DNA from: Isoetes taiwanensis
Lineage: Eukaryota; Streptophyta; Lycopodiopsida; Isoetales; Isoetaceae
Direction of reading: 5' to 3'
DNA length: 64,000 bases
Assembly: GCA_021234155.1 (NCBI GenBank)
Contig: JAJEKV010000583.1
Coordinates: forward strand, 62,001-126,000
In this document: piece after piece, positions 22,938 through 34,843 of the stretch
Position numbering within the stretch: the first letter of the stretch is position 1
Layout: each line of letters begins with the position of its first letter
The notes under the pieces: model-generated
Told to the model about the DNA's origin: nothing
The model's database searches: none
The model's input: the letters and a program-made list of their open reading frames with translations, nothing else
Program-made: the position numbers and the translations under genes

Positions 22938-24064
22938 ATCCATGGGGAAAGCAAAAATGAAACTGATAAGCATGATCATGTCCATGCATTTGAAAAGGAT
23001 TTTATGAAGCAAGTGAAAGAGATTAAATGAGCAATAGAAGACCAAGAAGGCTGTCGGGTATTTCTACCCCTTATCTCTATTCCAAAAACAGTTTATTTGT
23101 TTATTTTCCTCTATTTGTGAGTGGAACAGTGATGATGTAGATGATTAAGGGGTCAACTGGTAATGCACTGTAGCATTTCATATCCAGACATGGTCTAAGT
23201 ATCATCATTTTAAAATTTTCCAAGCCTGCAACTTGTACATATCAAGGTTTTTATAACGTCACTCTTTTCTATTCTCCTAGGTGTTTGGTGTCCTTGACGT
23301 GGAAAGGGTTGCTGGAAATTTTCATATTTCAATGCATGGCTTGAGCATCTTTGTTGCCCAACAGGTGTAATGATTTGAATATCAGCATGTCATGTTTATA
23401 ATCGTTGTTGTTCTTATTATTTTCTTATGCATCTGAATAGGTATTTGAGAACGTGAGGCAGGTTAATGTAAGCCATGTCATTCACAACCTATCTTTTGGA
23501 CCAGAATATCCTGGTATTCACAATCCACTTGATGGAACTGTAAGGATAGTACATGAGAAAAGTGGGTTGTTCAAGTATTTTATCAAGATGAGGTTCAGAT
23601 CATATTCGCAGTTGGATTGGTGTTTGTGTTGAGTTATGCCTCTTCTAATTTCTAGATCGTTCCCACGGAATACAGATATCTTACAGGTCAGGAACTCCCC
23701 ACCAACAAGTTTTTCGTGACAGAATACTTTATGCCACTACATGGCAATGAGCAGACATGGCCAGGTAAATGTAATATAAATTTTCTGGGCCTTGTGCTAT
23801 GGGTTCTTATCAATCTCTTCATGCAGCTGTCTATTTTCTGTATGATTTGTCCCATATTATAGTCACTATTAAGGAGGAACGTCGTAGTTTCACTCATTTC
23901 ATTACTCGTCTATGTGCTGTACTTGGAGGAACTTTTGCGTTGTTGACAGATATATTTTGAAATTTAGCTACATCTTGGGCGCTTCACATTAAGTTTGTTC
24001 ATTCTGTTGACCATCAGGGATGTTTGACCGATTATCGTATGTCGCACTATTGAAGCTGCATTAA
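22938..24064 (+). pseudogene. 3' part of an ERV46/ERGIC3-type gene (ER-Golgi cargo receptor), decayed
   Basis: C-terminal lumenal region of an ERV46/ERGIC-3 protein, a membrane receptor of COPII/COPI vesicles between ER and Golgi. Exon-like blocks: 22938-23057 (ends EDQEGCR), 23281-23364 (VFGVLDVERVAGNFHIS), 23441-23587 (VNVSHVIHNLSFG, YPGIHNPLDG), 23656-23764 (IVPTEYRYL, FVTEYF), 23827-23950 (AVYFLYDLS, TIKEERRSF, TRLCAVLGGTFA) and 24018-24064 (GMFDRLSY). Block order and introns match plant ERV46 genes. Signs of death: in-frame TGA at 23028-23030; donor positions after 23587 and 23950 read AT instead of GT; the frame slips near 23940; the last transmembrane end is altered. The N-terminal half is not found upstream. 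Probably a duplicated 3' fragment, not a working gene. Confidence 0.85.
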
Positions 24065-25540
24065 GATCCTCAAAATCCAGTGGTTTGATGGGCTAATACT
24101 ATCTGATTTCGGACACACTTCAGTTTACTTGGTGCATTTCTTACCATGATTGGCATGGCCAATATACAAGCAATGCGAATTTCTTGACGGGGTCAGATCG
24201 ATTATCTACATGTACAATGTACCAGTTACAAATATACAAGTAATGCAAAAGCCTTCTGCTACATAAATTGTTGGCTGAATAGCTAATATTATAGTCATGA
24301 AGCTTGTGCTTGGTAAGCCTTCCAGCATTTTAACAACTTATAGAAATAAATATCTCTCATATAGAAGGCTGCTGGATTGCCCTTGGTATTTTTTCCTTCA
24401 AGGTGTCTGAAATGAAGTAACGGGTGCATGTTTTTTAAGTTGAGCACATGTTTTTACGGTGTATGATGGGGCATGTCTGGGTCTCAAATTCCAAGATAGA
24501 ATTCTCATAAGATAATTTGGAAAGCTTAAAGATGGCTCCTAGCTTTTCTTTTTGTTCTATGCCTGGAGCAGTAGGTATCACTAGATTCTTGGTGCAATCC
24601 ATATGTTGGTTCATCAAAATGCATTGGAAATTCTTTGAAAAAGGATCGTTCGAGTGATACATGGATGCCAATAGCTGAAGAGACTGCTTTGATAACTCAT
24701 GCATTTGATCGCCTTGACAAGCATATGGAAAAAAAGCACAGAGATGCATCGGTTTGATCAATAGAGCTGTAAGGCAACTTCAAGGGCTTGGAAACTCATT
24801 GATTATGATGTAGTGGTTGGGACATTATTGCAAGGGACTCACTAACTCAGTTAACAATGAGAGCATGTTGTAAGAAACAATGCATCTGCAATGGACATGT
24901 CATAGATCTTGATTAAGAAGAGAGTCAACAAAGGAAGTAAGTCCACATACAATGAGGAAAGCACTTGTAATAAAGTTGAGCACTTGCTTACAATTTGGCG
25001 TAATTGTTAAAGGAGAGGGGAAGGCAAGATGATAAAGGGAAAATACCAGCCAGGGCAAACAAAGTCGAGAAAGAAGAAATGGAGAGAACCGCATGATGAT
25101 TCACATTCATGTGATAATGAACCACTAGATCTTTAATTCCTTTTATGCTGGAAGAGATGTCAGTTGATGAATTTCAATTGTGTTTGTTATGGCATTGCTC
25201 TTGACTTTGAAAAGGATCTCCGTTTTTAACAAAGAATCTGTCATCGGGGGAAAGAATTTATAGGATGGCTCATGAGGGAGGGGTTTGGTTTCAAGAATAG
25301 CATGTCCAATGTCTATAATCTCTAATTCAACCTTGGCTTCTTTTAAGTTTTGTATATTTACGGATATGTGACTAGTGCAAGGTTTGTTATTCGAGAGATA
25401 TTTTATTCTTGGTATTTCTAGGAACAATCCTCAAGACTTTTGAGCTTTTTAAGCTTGTCCTGTTGTAACTCTTTTAGATTTATGCTTTTCTATTCCATTT
25501 TCAGTTTATTATGTAATGTTTTAATATTTGCTCAGTTGTT
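24065..25540. other. Intergenic, no recognised gene
   Basis: Several minus-strand open frames of about 60-110 codons (for example 24435-24761 and 25143-25427) show no motif, and nothing on the plus strand is recognisable. Confidence 0.45.
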
Positions 25541-25551
25541 GAGATCATGCC

Positions 25552-25665
25552 AGTTTTGAAATCCTCCATGCAAGATGGGCCATGCTGGCAGCATTAGGTG
25601 TTGTGGTTCCCGAGCTACTTAAATTCAGTAAGGCGGAACATTCCTGCAGCAGAGAAGCGATTTAG
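25552..25665 (+). pseudogene. Isolated exon of a chlorophyll a/b-binding (LHC) protein
   Basis: One frame reads FEILHARWAMLAALGVVVPE, the helix-B/C signature of light-harvesting complex proteins. In the family the Glu ligates chlorophyll and the ExxHARWAM arrangement is nearly invariant. An acceptor-like CCAG precedes it. The frame then loses similarity and stops at 25663-25665. No other LHC exon is seen within 1.5 kb either side. It is a relic or a captured exon; which Lhc type it comes from cannot be decided. Confidence 0.75.
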
Positions 25666-25939
25666 TAGCTCAGGATATTTATATAAAGTCAAACTGTCTC
25701 GATAAAATGATTTTTTCAAATTTTTTGATTACCATGATATTTTTCTACACAAGATAGGGAAAATGACACAAAAAGCCACACGTAAATCCGAAGTCTATGA
25801 AGAAAGATAGGGCCATTCAAACATGACAGGGTCAAAACTGCTTTCTGCCTCCTAAGAGCTAATTATGGTTCCCAGACGGCAGTTGTAGTTTAAATACAAC
25901 AACTTTTATAAGGAAATGCGTTTTGAGCTAATATCTGAC

Positions 25940-26759
25940 ATATAAGCAACTGACAAGTTCCTCCATCCCATAAAAATGCTGGCTAGCCTTGAATTTGATG
26001 TTTGGACTTTCACTTTTGATCTCAACATTAGGTAACTTGTAATAATGATTAATATTTTCCCATATAGAGCAAAACTTACTCTATGAAATCCTCCAAAAAA
26101 TCATAATATGAAAGCTCAAAATGATATGAAACCAATGCAAAAACAAGCTCACTAAAAATGCAGAAGACATGGTCACAAGAAATCAAGAAAAGTTTCTGTA
26201 CCTGAGCCCATTATTGGTCCATAAGTCCATTTACAATCAATAACTTCCTTATGTTAATTGATGTCAAGTTGAATTTAGGATATGAATAGCTTCTGATTTT
26301 CTTTAGTCATGAAGATATTTGTTGATCATAACCTTGAGATTTGGATTAGACTTTATAGCATCAAATTCAATTATGTCTTCTATGTTTATTCTAGATTTAT
26401 GCCTCGAGACATGACTTTGAAAAATCACATTCTCAAAATGTCCCATGTAATGAAATCAATGCAAAAAATTCAAAGAAAAATATGGAAGTTTATCACTATA
26501 AAAAGTCAAATTAGATGGCTATGTGCAGTTCCACTTGCAGACCATTATTGGTCCACGGGACTGGAATTAATAGAGGCAATATCTTAATCAATTTTGATTT
26601 CAACTTTAGAATATAATTTATGGTTGATAATCCTCTGATCTTGGTTTTCTGGTTATACAGTGTACATGTGTGCTAAACACACCAATTTTGTGAACCTCAA
26701 TGGTTCTCGCATATCTTTGATGTAATTTTCTCATGAGTAATATAAATCTTCCTTTCCTC

Positions 26760-26802
<43 letters not shown>
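25940..26802 (+). repeat. Degenerate repeats ending in poly(A) (A42), probable retroposon
   Basis: Repeated segments with about 325-bp spacing are followed by AATCAATTTTGATTTCAACT (26586-26605) and then 42 consecutive A (26761-26802). The same segment, continuing AGAATATAATTTATG, recurs at 31996-32034. The pattern suggests a poly(A)-tailed retroposon with copies in the region. No coding part and no target duplication were found. Confidence 0.4.
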
Positions 26803-26805
<3 letters not shown>

Positions 26806-27142
26806 AGCAAAAAGGCACGCCAGGAGCTGTGGCCGAGCAAGATCAAGTTAAAAACTATGACAAGGGCCAAACAAAGTAGCCAAGTTTTTCTCTACATTTG
26901 AGCACAACTTTTCAAGTTTGGAACAGTTGAAGTAAAAATTTACAATAAATACTTTCTTGTATTTTATTAAGGTTGAAGATCTTGTTTATAAGAAGATACA
27001 CGCTTAAGAAATTACCAAATTAGAGTGTCAATATTTTCCAAATAATTATGTCATGCAATGCCTGCATTGCTATGCATGAATTCAAGGAGTTGTGTAAAAG
27101 ACATCTGTGTTATCATAAACCACCTGGAATAAATGACTGTAA

Positions 27143-27171
27143 TCAAATTATGACTCACAGTCATAATTTGA
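27143..27171. repeat. Perfect 13-bp hairpin
   Basis: TCAAATTATGACT (27143-27155), loop CAC, then AGTCATAATTTGA (27159-27171). No gene end is recognised beside it. Confidence 0.85.
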
Positions 27172-29856
27172 CGAACATATGACAAAGGGTTGATCACAGT
27201 CATGTTCCCATTTGCTCTTACAGCTGTGCAATCAGGAATTGTGATTTCATGTCATTAGGCTATATACAAATGGTGGCTTCATCAGCATACAATCAAATGG
27301 CCTAAGACATCTTCAAGTCTACAAATCCTGAAGTATTGACTAGGGAGTTTCTTGGACAAAAATAATTATCATATTTCAAAGCAATTTCCCTTTGTGTATT
27401 TAGTACTCCTTCCTTGTATGAACAAGAAAAGATATTTATCTCTTGTTTCCCCTTCTTTTGAGAATTTATTCAAGCCTAGGATAGCATCAAGTGTGGACTC
27501 TATTTTTAAGTTCTCAAATAAGAAGCCAATTTGTTTCCTTGTAGCTGGAATGTCTAAGTGGTGGTTGTTATCTTGTTTTGAAGCTATTAGTAAAGATGCG
27601 CATACCTTAGAGGCGATAACTAAAATATTGGTAGTTGCAAAATATATATTTAACTTTTCAAAATCTATTGCCAAAAGGAGCTTGGATTTGACTTACTAGC
27701 TTTGGTAGTGATGTTGAGCTTGTCTTGTTTTCATTTAAAGCAGGATATCAGATCAGAGGCGCCATTCTTGATTATGTTCAAATAGTCAATATATAAGAAA
27801 TGGAGGTGCTAAAGTATCATCTTTGCCATACGTTGCAGAAAAACAGATGTCTATGTCTGCAATGCTGCCCGATGGCATTAGAGACGAGAATATTTTTGTT
27901 GGCACGTTGTAGGCAAACTCTATATCTTATATTGCCTTACCATGCTTCCATGATATGAATACCAAATGAAGCTGAATTTGGAATGTCACCTTATCTCAAA
28001 AGAGTAGTTGAGAATTAGATTTTAACACATGGCATCCTCTAAAACTATGAATATGCAACAATCCATAACATATTAAAGCTTAACTCAGTTTTACTTTGTT
28101 CTCAAGCTCATTTCATACAATGATACGCATCAGAGCCTTCAAATTTAGCATTTGAAAACAACATTAGCAGTCTCATAATATCTATATATGTGCAGTTCTT
28201 CACTCCCGTATTTGCTTGACTCTGATGCAAAAGGATGGTAAAGGCTAAGAGAAGAAAAAAGGATATCTTTAACTTTTGATAAAGGCACAAAAACAACTAG
28301 AAGTAACTGGTAGGCATGGGCTTTTTCATACGGTGAACTGCATTCTTGTGCCCAGAGCTTGATCCCATATTAGGATCATCTATTAGCAGTTTAACTATCA
28401 AATGATTTTTCTCCTTATATGGGACTGGCAAAAATTTAACATTGCTCATCTTCCAACAATTTAGCTTTAATATCACTTATTGACAGCTCTGTTCTAGAGC
28501 ATGTATATCTCTGCCCATAATATATGCTGCTTTCTTGCAAAAGGCATTCGTAAACATTGAAAAATCAATGCCTAACCATCATTGTAATTAACATAACAGA
28601 GGCCTTGCAGCATTCAGCTGCAGCATGCATGATGATGCTTCAGTATTTTCTAAGAGATGAACGAAGAAAATGCAGATCCAACAAATAATAAAGGTAAGAA
28701 GCATACCCATTAGAACTGTCACGAGTCTCCTCCCGTGTTCACATCATGAGGTTGACAGGCATAAACAAAATAAGGATAAGGATTAATGGTAAGGAATGAT
28801 TGTGTATCAGACAAGAATTGTAGCAAGGATCTCATGATTGGCTCAGAAATATCATTTATGAATTGTCTTACAGAACAGAAGTATGTATGAGTCAGGCATC
28901 CTCTGAGATACAAGTGGTCACCTTAACATGGTAAGGTTATGGAAAGTAAGAGAATGCCAATGTTGTACATTGTTGGAACTAAAGCTCTTCATAAGGTACT
29001 ATATGAAACATCCATCTGTTTGCAGCTAGCAAGGTCCTTAAAATCTGGGTGAGGTATAATTGGCATCAAAAAATCTTCATAATATCTATTCCATGTTTCT
29101 TAACAATGCCAACCAGTCTTGTAGGTGTAGGTAAGTTATCACCTACTCTGCCATAGCTTATGCCAAACTGTGCTCCTGCAAGCAAACAATCTTCAAGCAG
29201 AATAATTAAAATTTTAAGAAAATCTGAAAATGCATTAGAACATGTTGATATTAATTGGGGAGCTATTCAATGGAAAACCCAGTTCCGGTCAAACTAATGT
29301 AGAGATCATAGAGACCATAAGAACGAAAGTAGTTTATTAGAATTAACAAGCCAGCTATGAAGCACACATATAAGAACAAATTACTAGTATTAAAACTATA
29401 GCTATAAGCAAAGCATTATGCACACACCAGCATATCCATCTACTCCGTTACAATATTATAAGCCACTCCAAGTTTTTGCAAAGAACATAAGAATTACAAA
29501 TGCAATCTGTTAGAACTCCAAACTTACCGAAAGAACACAAATAGTTAAGCAATCTTTTATCTGTATAAGAAAAGTAAATTTCAGAAGAATAGAGCATGAT
29601 TTTCCTGTTGGTATAAACATCATGGCTTTAAGAAGAAGTTCCAAGCAGTCACCGCTTCTAAGCATACTGAATTTATCAAAGAGTGCAAATTAAAGTTATT
29701 TCCTTACCTTCAGGCACTCGAGTTCTGTTCATGCATACAGTTGTAGCTTGTTCCATTATTGTCTCATAATTTTCAGAGTTTGCTTGAAATATGACTCCAC
29801 AAATGGAGACAGACAGAGACCAGTACCATTTCGGCTAGAGTTTCCACTTCTTGGCT

Positions 29857-31260
29857 TCACAGCCATGCACTGATCCGAAACTCATAGATGTGCACAAAGC
29901 CTTTAGATTGTGCTGCAAGGTCTCTACACAGATCAAGCATGGTGGCAATGGTGACTTCATCTGGATTCATGCCCTGCATTTGCATTTGCTCAAAGAAGTC
30001 AAGTGCATATTTGCCCTGCCCATATTTTGTATAAGCTAAAACTATAGCATTCCATGAAACCATATCCTTCTTATACGTTTTATCAAATGCTGCTTTTGCA
30101 TACTCTAGATCTCCACAATTGTTGTACATATTAACAAGAGCAGTTCCAACAATTGTGTGTGTCTCAAGGCCACATATAAATAAGTACGTATGGATCAGCT
30201 TTCCAACTGCTAAAGACGACAGAGACGTGCATGCAAAAAGGATGCTGACAAATGTGAACTCATCTGGTCTGCATCTGTTTGAGCGCATATTCCAAAACAG
30301 CCAAAGTGCTTCCTCTTTCTCATATTCTAAGACCGCCACATTTGCCATACACAATGATACCTGATTCAAGCCTGTCGACAAGAACACATGAGTGTATAAG
30401 TGAACCCACTGCCAAAGCATTCAACTGGGCACAGGCATCACGAACACTTATAAACGTAATATGAGTCGGATTTGTGCCCTGTAGCTGCATTTCGTGGAAA
30501 AACTCTAGTGCTTTTCTCCCTTTCCCATGTTCAGCAAACATACTGATCATAGTATTCCAAGAAATCGCATTCCATCTATGGATATTGAAAAATAAAATGC
30601 AGGCACTAATCAAGGCTCCATTCTTGCCATACATCTTCACAAGTGCGCTAGTTATGAAAACATCAGTCGCCAAACAAGTTCGAGTAATACGGGCATGAAT
30701 AAGCTTTCCCTTGGGTAATGATCCTGAACTAGAGCATGCTTTAATGATAGCAAGAAAGATGACCTTATCTGACATATCACCTTCTATTAGCATGTCCTCA
30801 AATAAATGCAAGGCTCCCTTGGCATCAAAATTTTGAGCATAAACTGTGATTATGGCACTCTATGAGAACAAGGTTTCCTGGCTTATCTTGTCAAATACCT
30901 CACAAGCCTCTTGCAAAGCATGACATTTGCCATACATTGCAATAAGATGGTTAGCAAGGAACGTGTCTTGGCCACACTTACTCTCCACAATATGTGAATG
31001 TACTCTCATTCCCTCAGACAGAGCCATTAACTTGCCACATTCCTGCAGGAGGAGTTGGCCCATTTTTATAGTACAACTGATGCACTGCCTCTTTCAGCCG
31101 ACCACGTTTACAGAGAGCTACTATATCAACATCTATATTAATTTTCTTTTTAAATGGAGGCTTAGTAGATCTGGAATTGGGCTTCACATGAATAAAAGCA
31201 GCATCATCCTTGATGTCATTGTTCCTTAGATTCTGCTTTCAATGCTCTACCCAGGTTACA
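29857..31260 (-). pseudogene. PLS-class pentatricopeptide repeat (PPR) protein pseudogene
   Basis: PPR proteins bind organellar RNA for editing or processing. The minus strand carries a chain of PLS-type repeats, for example IVALCKRGRLKEAV (31130-31090), LLLQECGKLMALSEGMRVHSHI, FLANHLIAMYGKC, FITSALVKMYGKNG, AISWNTMISMFAEHGKGRKAL, PDEFTFVSILFACTSL and VSWNAIVLAYTKYGQGKYAL. A lysine-rich, low-complexity leader precedes the first repeat at 31250-31140. Breaks: a frameshift near 31065; a TAG stop where a Trp is expected (about 30859, FS-stop-SAII); a frameshift between 30420 and 30320. Similarity ends at about 29900, before any E or DYW domain. It is a dead copy. Where pieces are open they are well conserved, so inactivation is fairly recent or the sequence has errors. 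Confidence 0.85.
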
Positions 31261-32378
31261 CCCCTCACGACTAGATTCATGATCTCTCCAATTTCACAGT
31301 CCAATTATAGCGTAATGCCATTTTCAAAATCTCTTATCTACTCTTCCAGCATAATTCTTTGAATTTAGAAGGAAATCTCTGAGACTTACTTGAAGGCTGT
31401 CGGGAAATGCTCAGGCTTCCTGAAAAGTAGATGAGAAAGGAGATGTGCACAAAGCCTGCAACCAGTTCAGCCAATTCAAGCAAAAATGCCGAAATAGTGG
31501 CCACGCCAAGGGTCTGCAGCACATCTCAAGGCTTCATTACCAAGAGGAAATGGAGTCACAATAAAAAATCAAGCAAATCCGCTTTAACCTTAAGTATCAG
31601 ATAAACTAGTGCTAAAAGAAAAGCTCGATTGAGGACGATTGAGGACCGAAGAGACATACCCCAAGCAGCCTTTTTATTTGCATTAAGGTATTGAAAGTTA
31701 CTGGCCTTGTAGAAATCGAAACCTGACGTGGTTTCGATTTTGAGAAACACCCGATGTGCAGAAAGGTCGATGGAAGAAACCCTTTCCATAAACCATGGAA
31801 AGAGCAATTTCACGAAGCCAAACAATAAAAGGAAGCATACCTTCGGAGGTCTTTTGGCATCTCCGTCTCAAATTTTAGGCATTTCTAATTTCCCTAGACG
31901 TGGATTTAAGAAAATACATATCCAACGAGTTAGATACATGCCACTTAAGATTTGGATGATATGGAAGTGCCACGTGGATAGCCCCTGGGGTGCTAAAAAT
32001 CAATTTTGATTTCAACTTTTAGAATATAATTTATGTGTACAGTTCTCCATAGGATAAAATAAATTGGTTAGACGAGCTTGCATAATTTGAGGGCAATGTT
32101 TAAGCACAAACAACTGTGAAATTATGAGGTACTTATTCGCCAATTGAATCTACATGGATTTCCACTCACATCTTTCAAAAACTATATTATTAAAGGTAAG
32201 AAACCATGGTATTATTATGGAGACAAAATATATTGGGCTAGTGAGAGATATATGCTCTATACAATTGGTCTAATTATGGATCATAAATGGTTCATGCTTA
32301 ATTATATTTTTATCTTTCAAATAATACGTTAATTCAATATGAAAATAGAGAGTTATATTGCAAAGGAAGGCCCGCATT
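31261..32378. other. Intergenic up to the first LTR
   Basis: No coding similarity. Contains a copy of the AATCAATTTTGATTTCAACT repeat at 31996-32034, shared with about 26586-26625. Confidence 0.45.
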
Positions 32379-34756
32379 TGTAACGGACCTAGGATTTTGA
32401 GGTATATTGTGGAATTATTTTATTAAAGGATGCAAAGGAATAATAATTGAAATATTATGCATGCAGAGTATATATATATCGTATATGTAGAGATTATACG
32501 GATAAATATACTGGTGATTAATAATAAATACAAGTACAGCGTGAAGCATTGGGAAGGCGATAGATTGCAGTCGAATTGCTGAAGGAGCAGGGTGTGAGCA
32601 ATACCTGGGAGCGTGTTGGAGTGCAGAGGGAGCAAGCGGGATTCCAGGTGGGGATCAAGACTTACACCTGGGGTTTTTCTAGTGTAGTATCTCTGCGCTT
32701 GTTGTTTTTATTTGTTTGTTGTTATGCATCGCATTCAACATGGGATTAGACTTGGATTATGTGAGCATGGTAAACATAAACGCCAGGTATGAATAGGGAA
32801 TCTTTGGTATTGGAATACTGTGGCTTGCATGGCTAGTAATGTAACTAATATTTTCCTCATATTTCCATCAAGAAATAGTTGTAAACAGAATCTATGATAG
32901 CGTAAGTCGGAATGGTTTGGATTGGTTAGAACTTGGAAGAATGGATTAAAAATCTAAATTGATGAAGCAAGAACAAGCAAGAAAAAGAAGATATTCCTTG
33001 CATGCGCCAGGCAAAGGCGTGGGCATAATCTTGCCGATTTGGCATGCTCCAAAAGCATGTGAATCGCCTCGAATGGGCGATTTGGGCCTTGAGAAGGCCA
33101 AAATGTGGGAAAAACACGTAATCGGGAAGATTGAGGTAGAATTTGGTTGTAAATATCATGATCATGGGCCTCGAATCGACCTTAATCGCCGGATTAGGGC
33201 CATAACCGGCCGAAATGGCTTGGAAGCCTCTTTGCGCCAGAAAAATCGAAAAGCTTCATGCTTTTTCCAAGCCGAATTGATGGCCCGGATGCCGTGTCCG
33301 GAAACCGGCCGGGTCAATTTCCGCGCAGGAAGTAAATCAATTAGAATCATCTTGTTTCGCCACAAACAAGCATACAATTTGGCATGGAAATCCCCAGTAG
33401 GAGCCGTAATCGGCCGCATCCAAGCGGTTTTGGGTCGGGTCCGATGGCCTCGAGGCCGGATTCACGAAGCCGCAGTCGTTAGTAAACTGCACGTTAGGTT
33501 AGAAAAAAAGTTAAATTAATAGTTAGTTAAAAATGTTAACGAAATGTTACAAGAAGATAGAGGTTAACTTAAGTAATAGTGGATATAAGCTATTTATGGT
33601 TATTAATGAACAGTTTGCAGGTTAGCTAGCTAGATATTGGGGTATGTTGGAATTAGTCACATGAATGATGGCCGCCAAAACCATTAAATTAAATCAAATA
33701 GCAGAGATATGGAAGTAACCGTCGTCAAGGTCCTAGATAATGATTGGGTAAAAAAATAATTAATTTGGTTGAGAATTGTGGGTTGCTAAGGAACGTTTTT
33801 ATTTAACGCATGGTTGATGGTTGCATTTGCATTATGAAAGCTGCAATAATTTATATGAGCCATGGTTGGGTTTTCAGTTGTATGAAATGTGTATTATAGA
33901 AATTCTTGATTTGTATAGGGCATAACTCTTTGATATAGACCTCTGGGGCCGGAGTCTAGGTGCGATGGTCTAGACTCGCGGTTTTTGCACAGTAAAAATG
34001 TTAATGTTACTATTTGAACATCGGGCGTTGGTACCGTGAGGTACAACGTCATGCACAGTTAAGTGGTCCTCCAATGCTGGACGCAGCGTGGATGGGTGTG
34101 TACACACGTGGTTACCCCGCCTCTATGTCACTGGCCTGATCAGCCGAGTTGACCTTGCTCAGACCCAGAGGAATATTGGTTGCAATGTTGATGCTTTGGT
34201 TGCTTGGCTTTTGTATATGTGGTTTTTAATGTTGGAATCAAGTTGCAATGGCTATGTTTGGCATAATTATGTGTTGTGCTTGTTGGATTAATTACTTGGA
34301 TTGCAGGGGCGAGGTTACGGTAAGGCTACGTTATTGTTTAAGTTGATGCTTTGTGATTATTGGTGCTAGATATGACCTAGATTCCCGATCCCCACTTAGT
34401 CCGTGTGACTAACCCCGTGGTTAATGGTGTAAGCAGAGGTGCAAGACGCTCCAGAGAGTAGCCAAGCTTCGGAAAAGCGAGGGTAGATGCGTGTGGATTG
34501 TTGTTCAATTAACTTGACTATTATTGTTATTATATATAGGATTGAAGTGATATTATTTTAAAGCTTTGGGAGTTGTGTGAAGTTTTGCTGAGTAATGGCA
34601 ATAATAAATTTATTTGGGACCTTAGAGCATAAAGATTAAATTCTTTACCTAGATATGCATGTATCAATTCTTGAGTTCCTAAGGTTAAGTAGATCCAACG
34701 ATAGAGATCGATGGGATCTCCAGTTACCGAGAGGTTAACTGGCCAGGCCCGTCACA
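32379..34756 (+). repeat. Gypsy-1 5' LTR (2378 bp)
   Basis: Starts TGTAACGGACC and ends GTCACA, directly before the primer-binding site. The first 61 bp are repeated at 39418-39478 without visible difference. A 186-codon open frame inside (32959-33519) shows no known domain and is probably chance in GC-richer LTR sequence. Confidence 0.88.
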
Positions 34757-34758
34757 GT

Positions 34759-34770
34759 TGGTATCAGAGC
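34759..34770 (+). other. Gypsy-1 primer-binding site (initiator tRNA-Met)
   Basis: TGGTATCAGAGC, the standard plant primer-binding site complementary to the 3' end of initiator methionine tRNA, two bases after the LTR end. Confidence 0.9.
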
Positions 34771-34843
34771 AAAGTTCTGGTTAGTGGATTATGAGATTTT
34801 TGATTATTGATGATATTTGCTATGATTTCAGATTCTTGTAGAG

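Larger units (their letters stand above)
25666..29850. other. Intergenic with degenerate repeats and a poly(A) tract; no recognised gene
   Basis: AT-rich. Diverged repeats with about 325-bp spacing (for example CCATTATTGGTCCA at about 26209 and 26535) end in a 42-nt A tract at 26761-26802. A perfect hairpin lies at 27143-27171. Open frames at 27352-27699 (+) and 28108-28296 (-) have no recognisable motif. Confidence 0.4.

Noticed and set aside
27352-27699. 115-codon plus-strand frame as a gene
   Set aside because: No motif, overlaps an equally long antisense frame, and the composition is that of AT-rich intergenic DNA.
28108-28296. Small secreted peptide on the minus strand (hydrophobic N-terminus)
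   Set aside because: The hydrophobic stretch is in AT-rich DNA with no mature-peptide motif or similarity; likely chance.
32959-33519. 186-codon open frame inside the gypsy-1 LTR as an extra gene
   Set aside because: No domain recognised, it lies wholly in LTR sequence, and the 3' LTR copy is missing so conservation cannot be checked.
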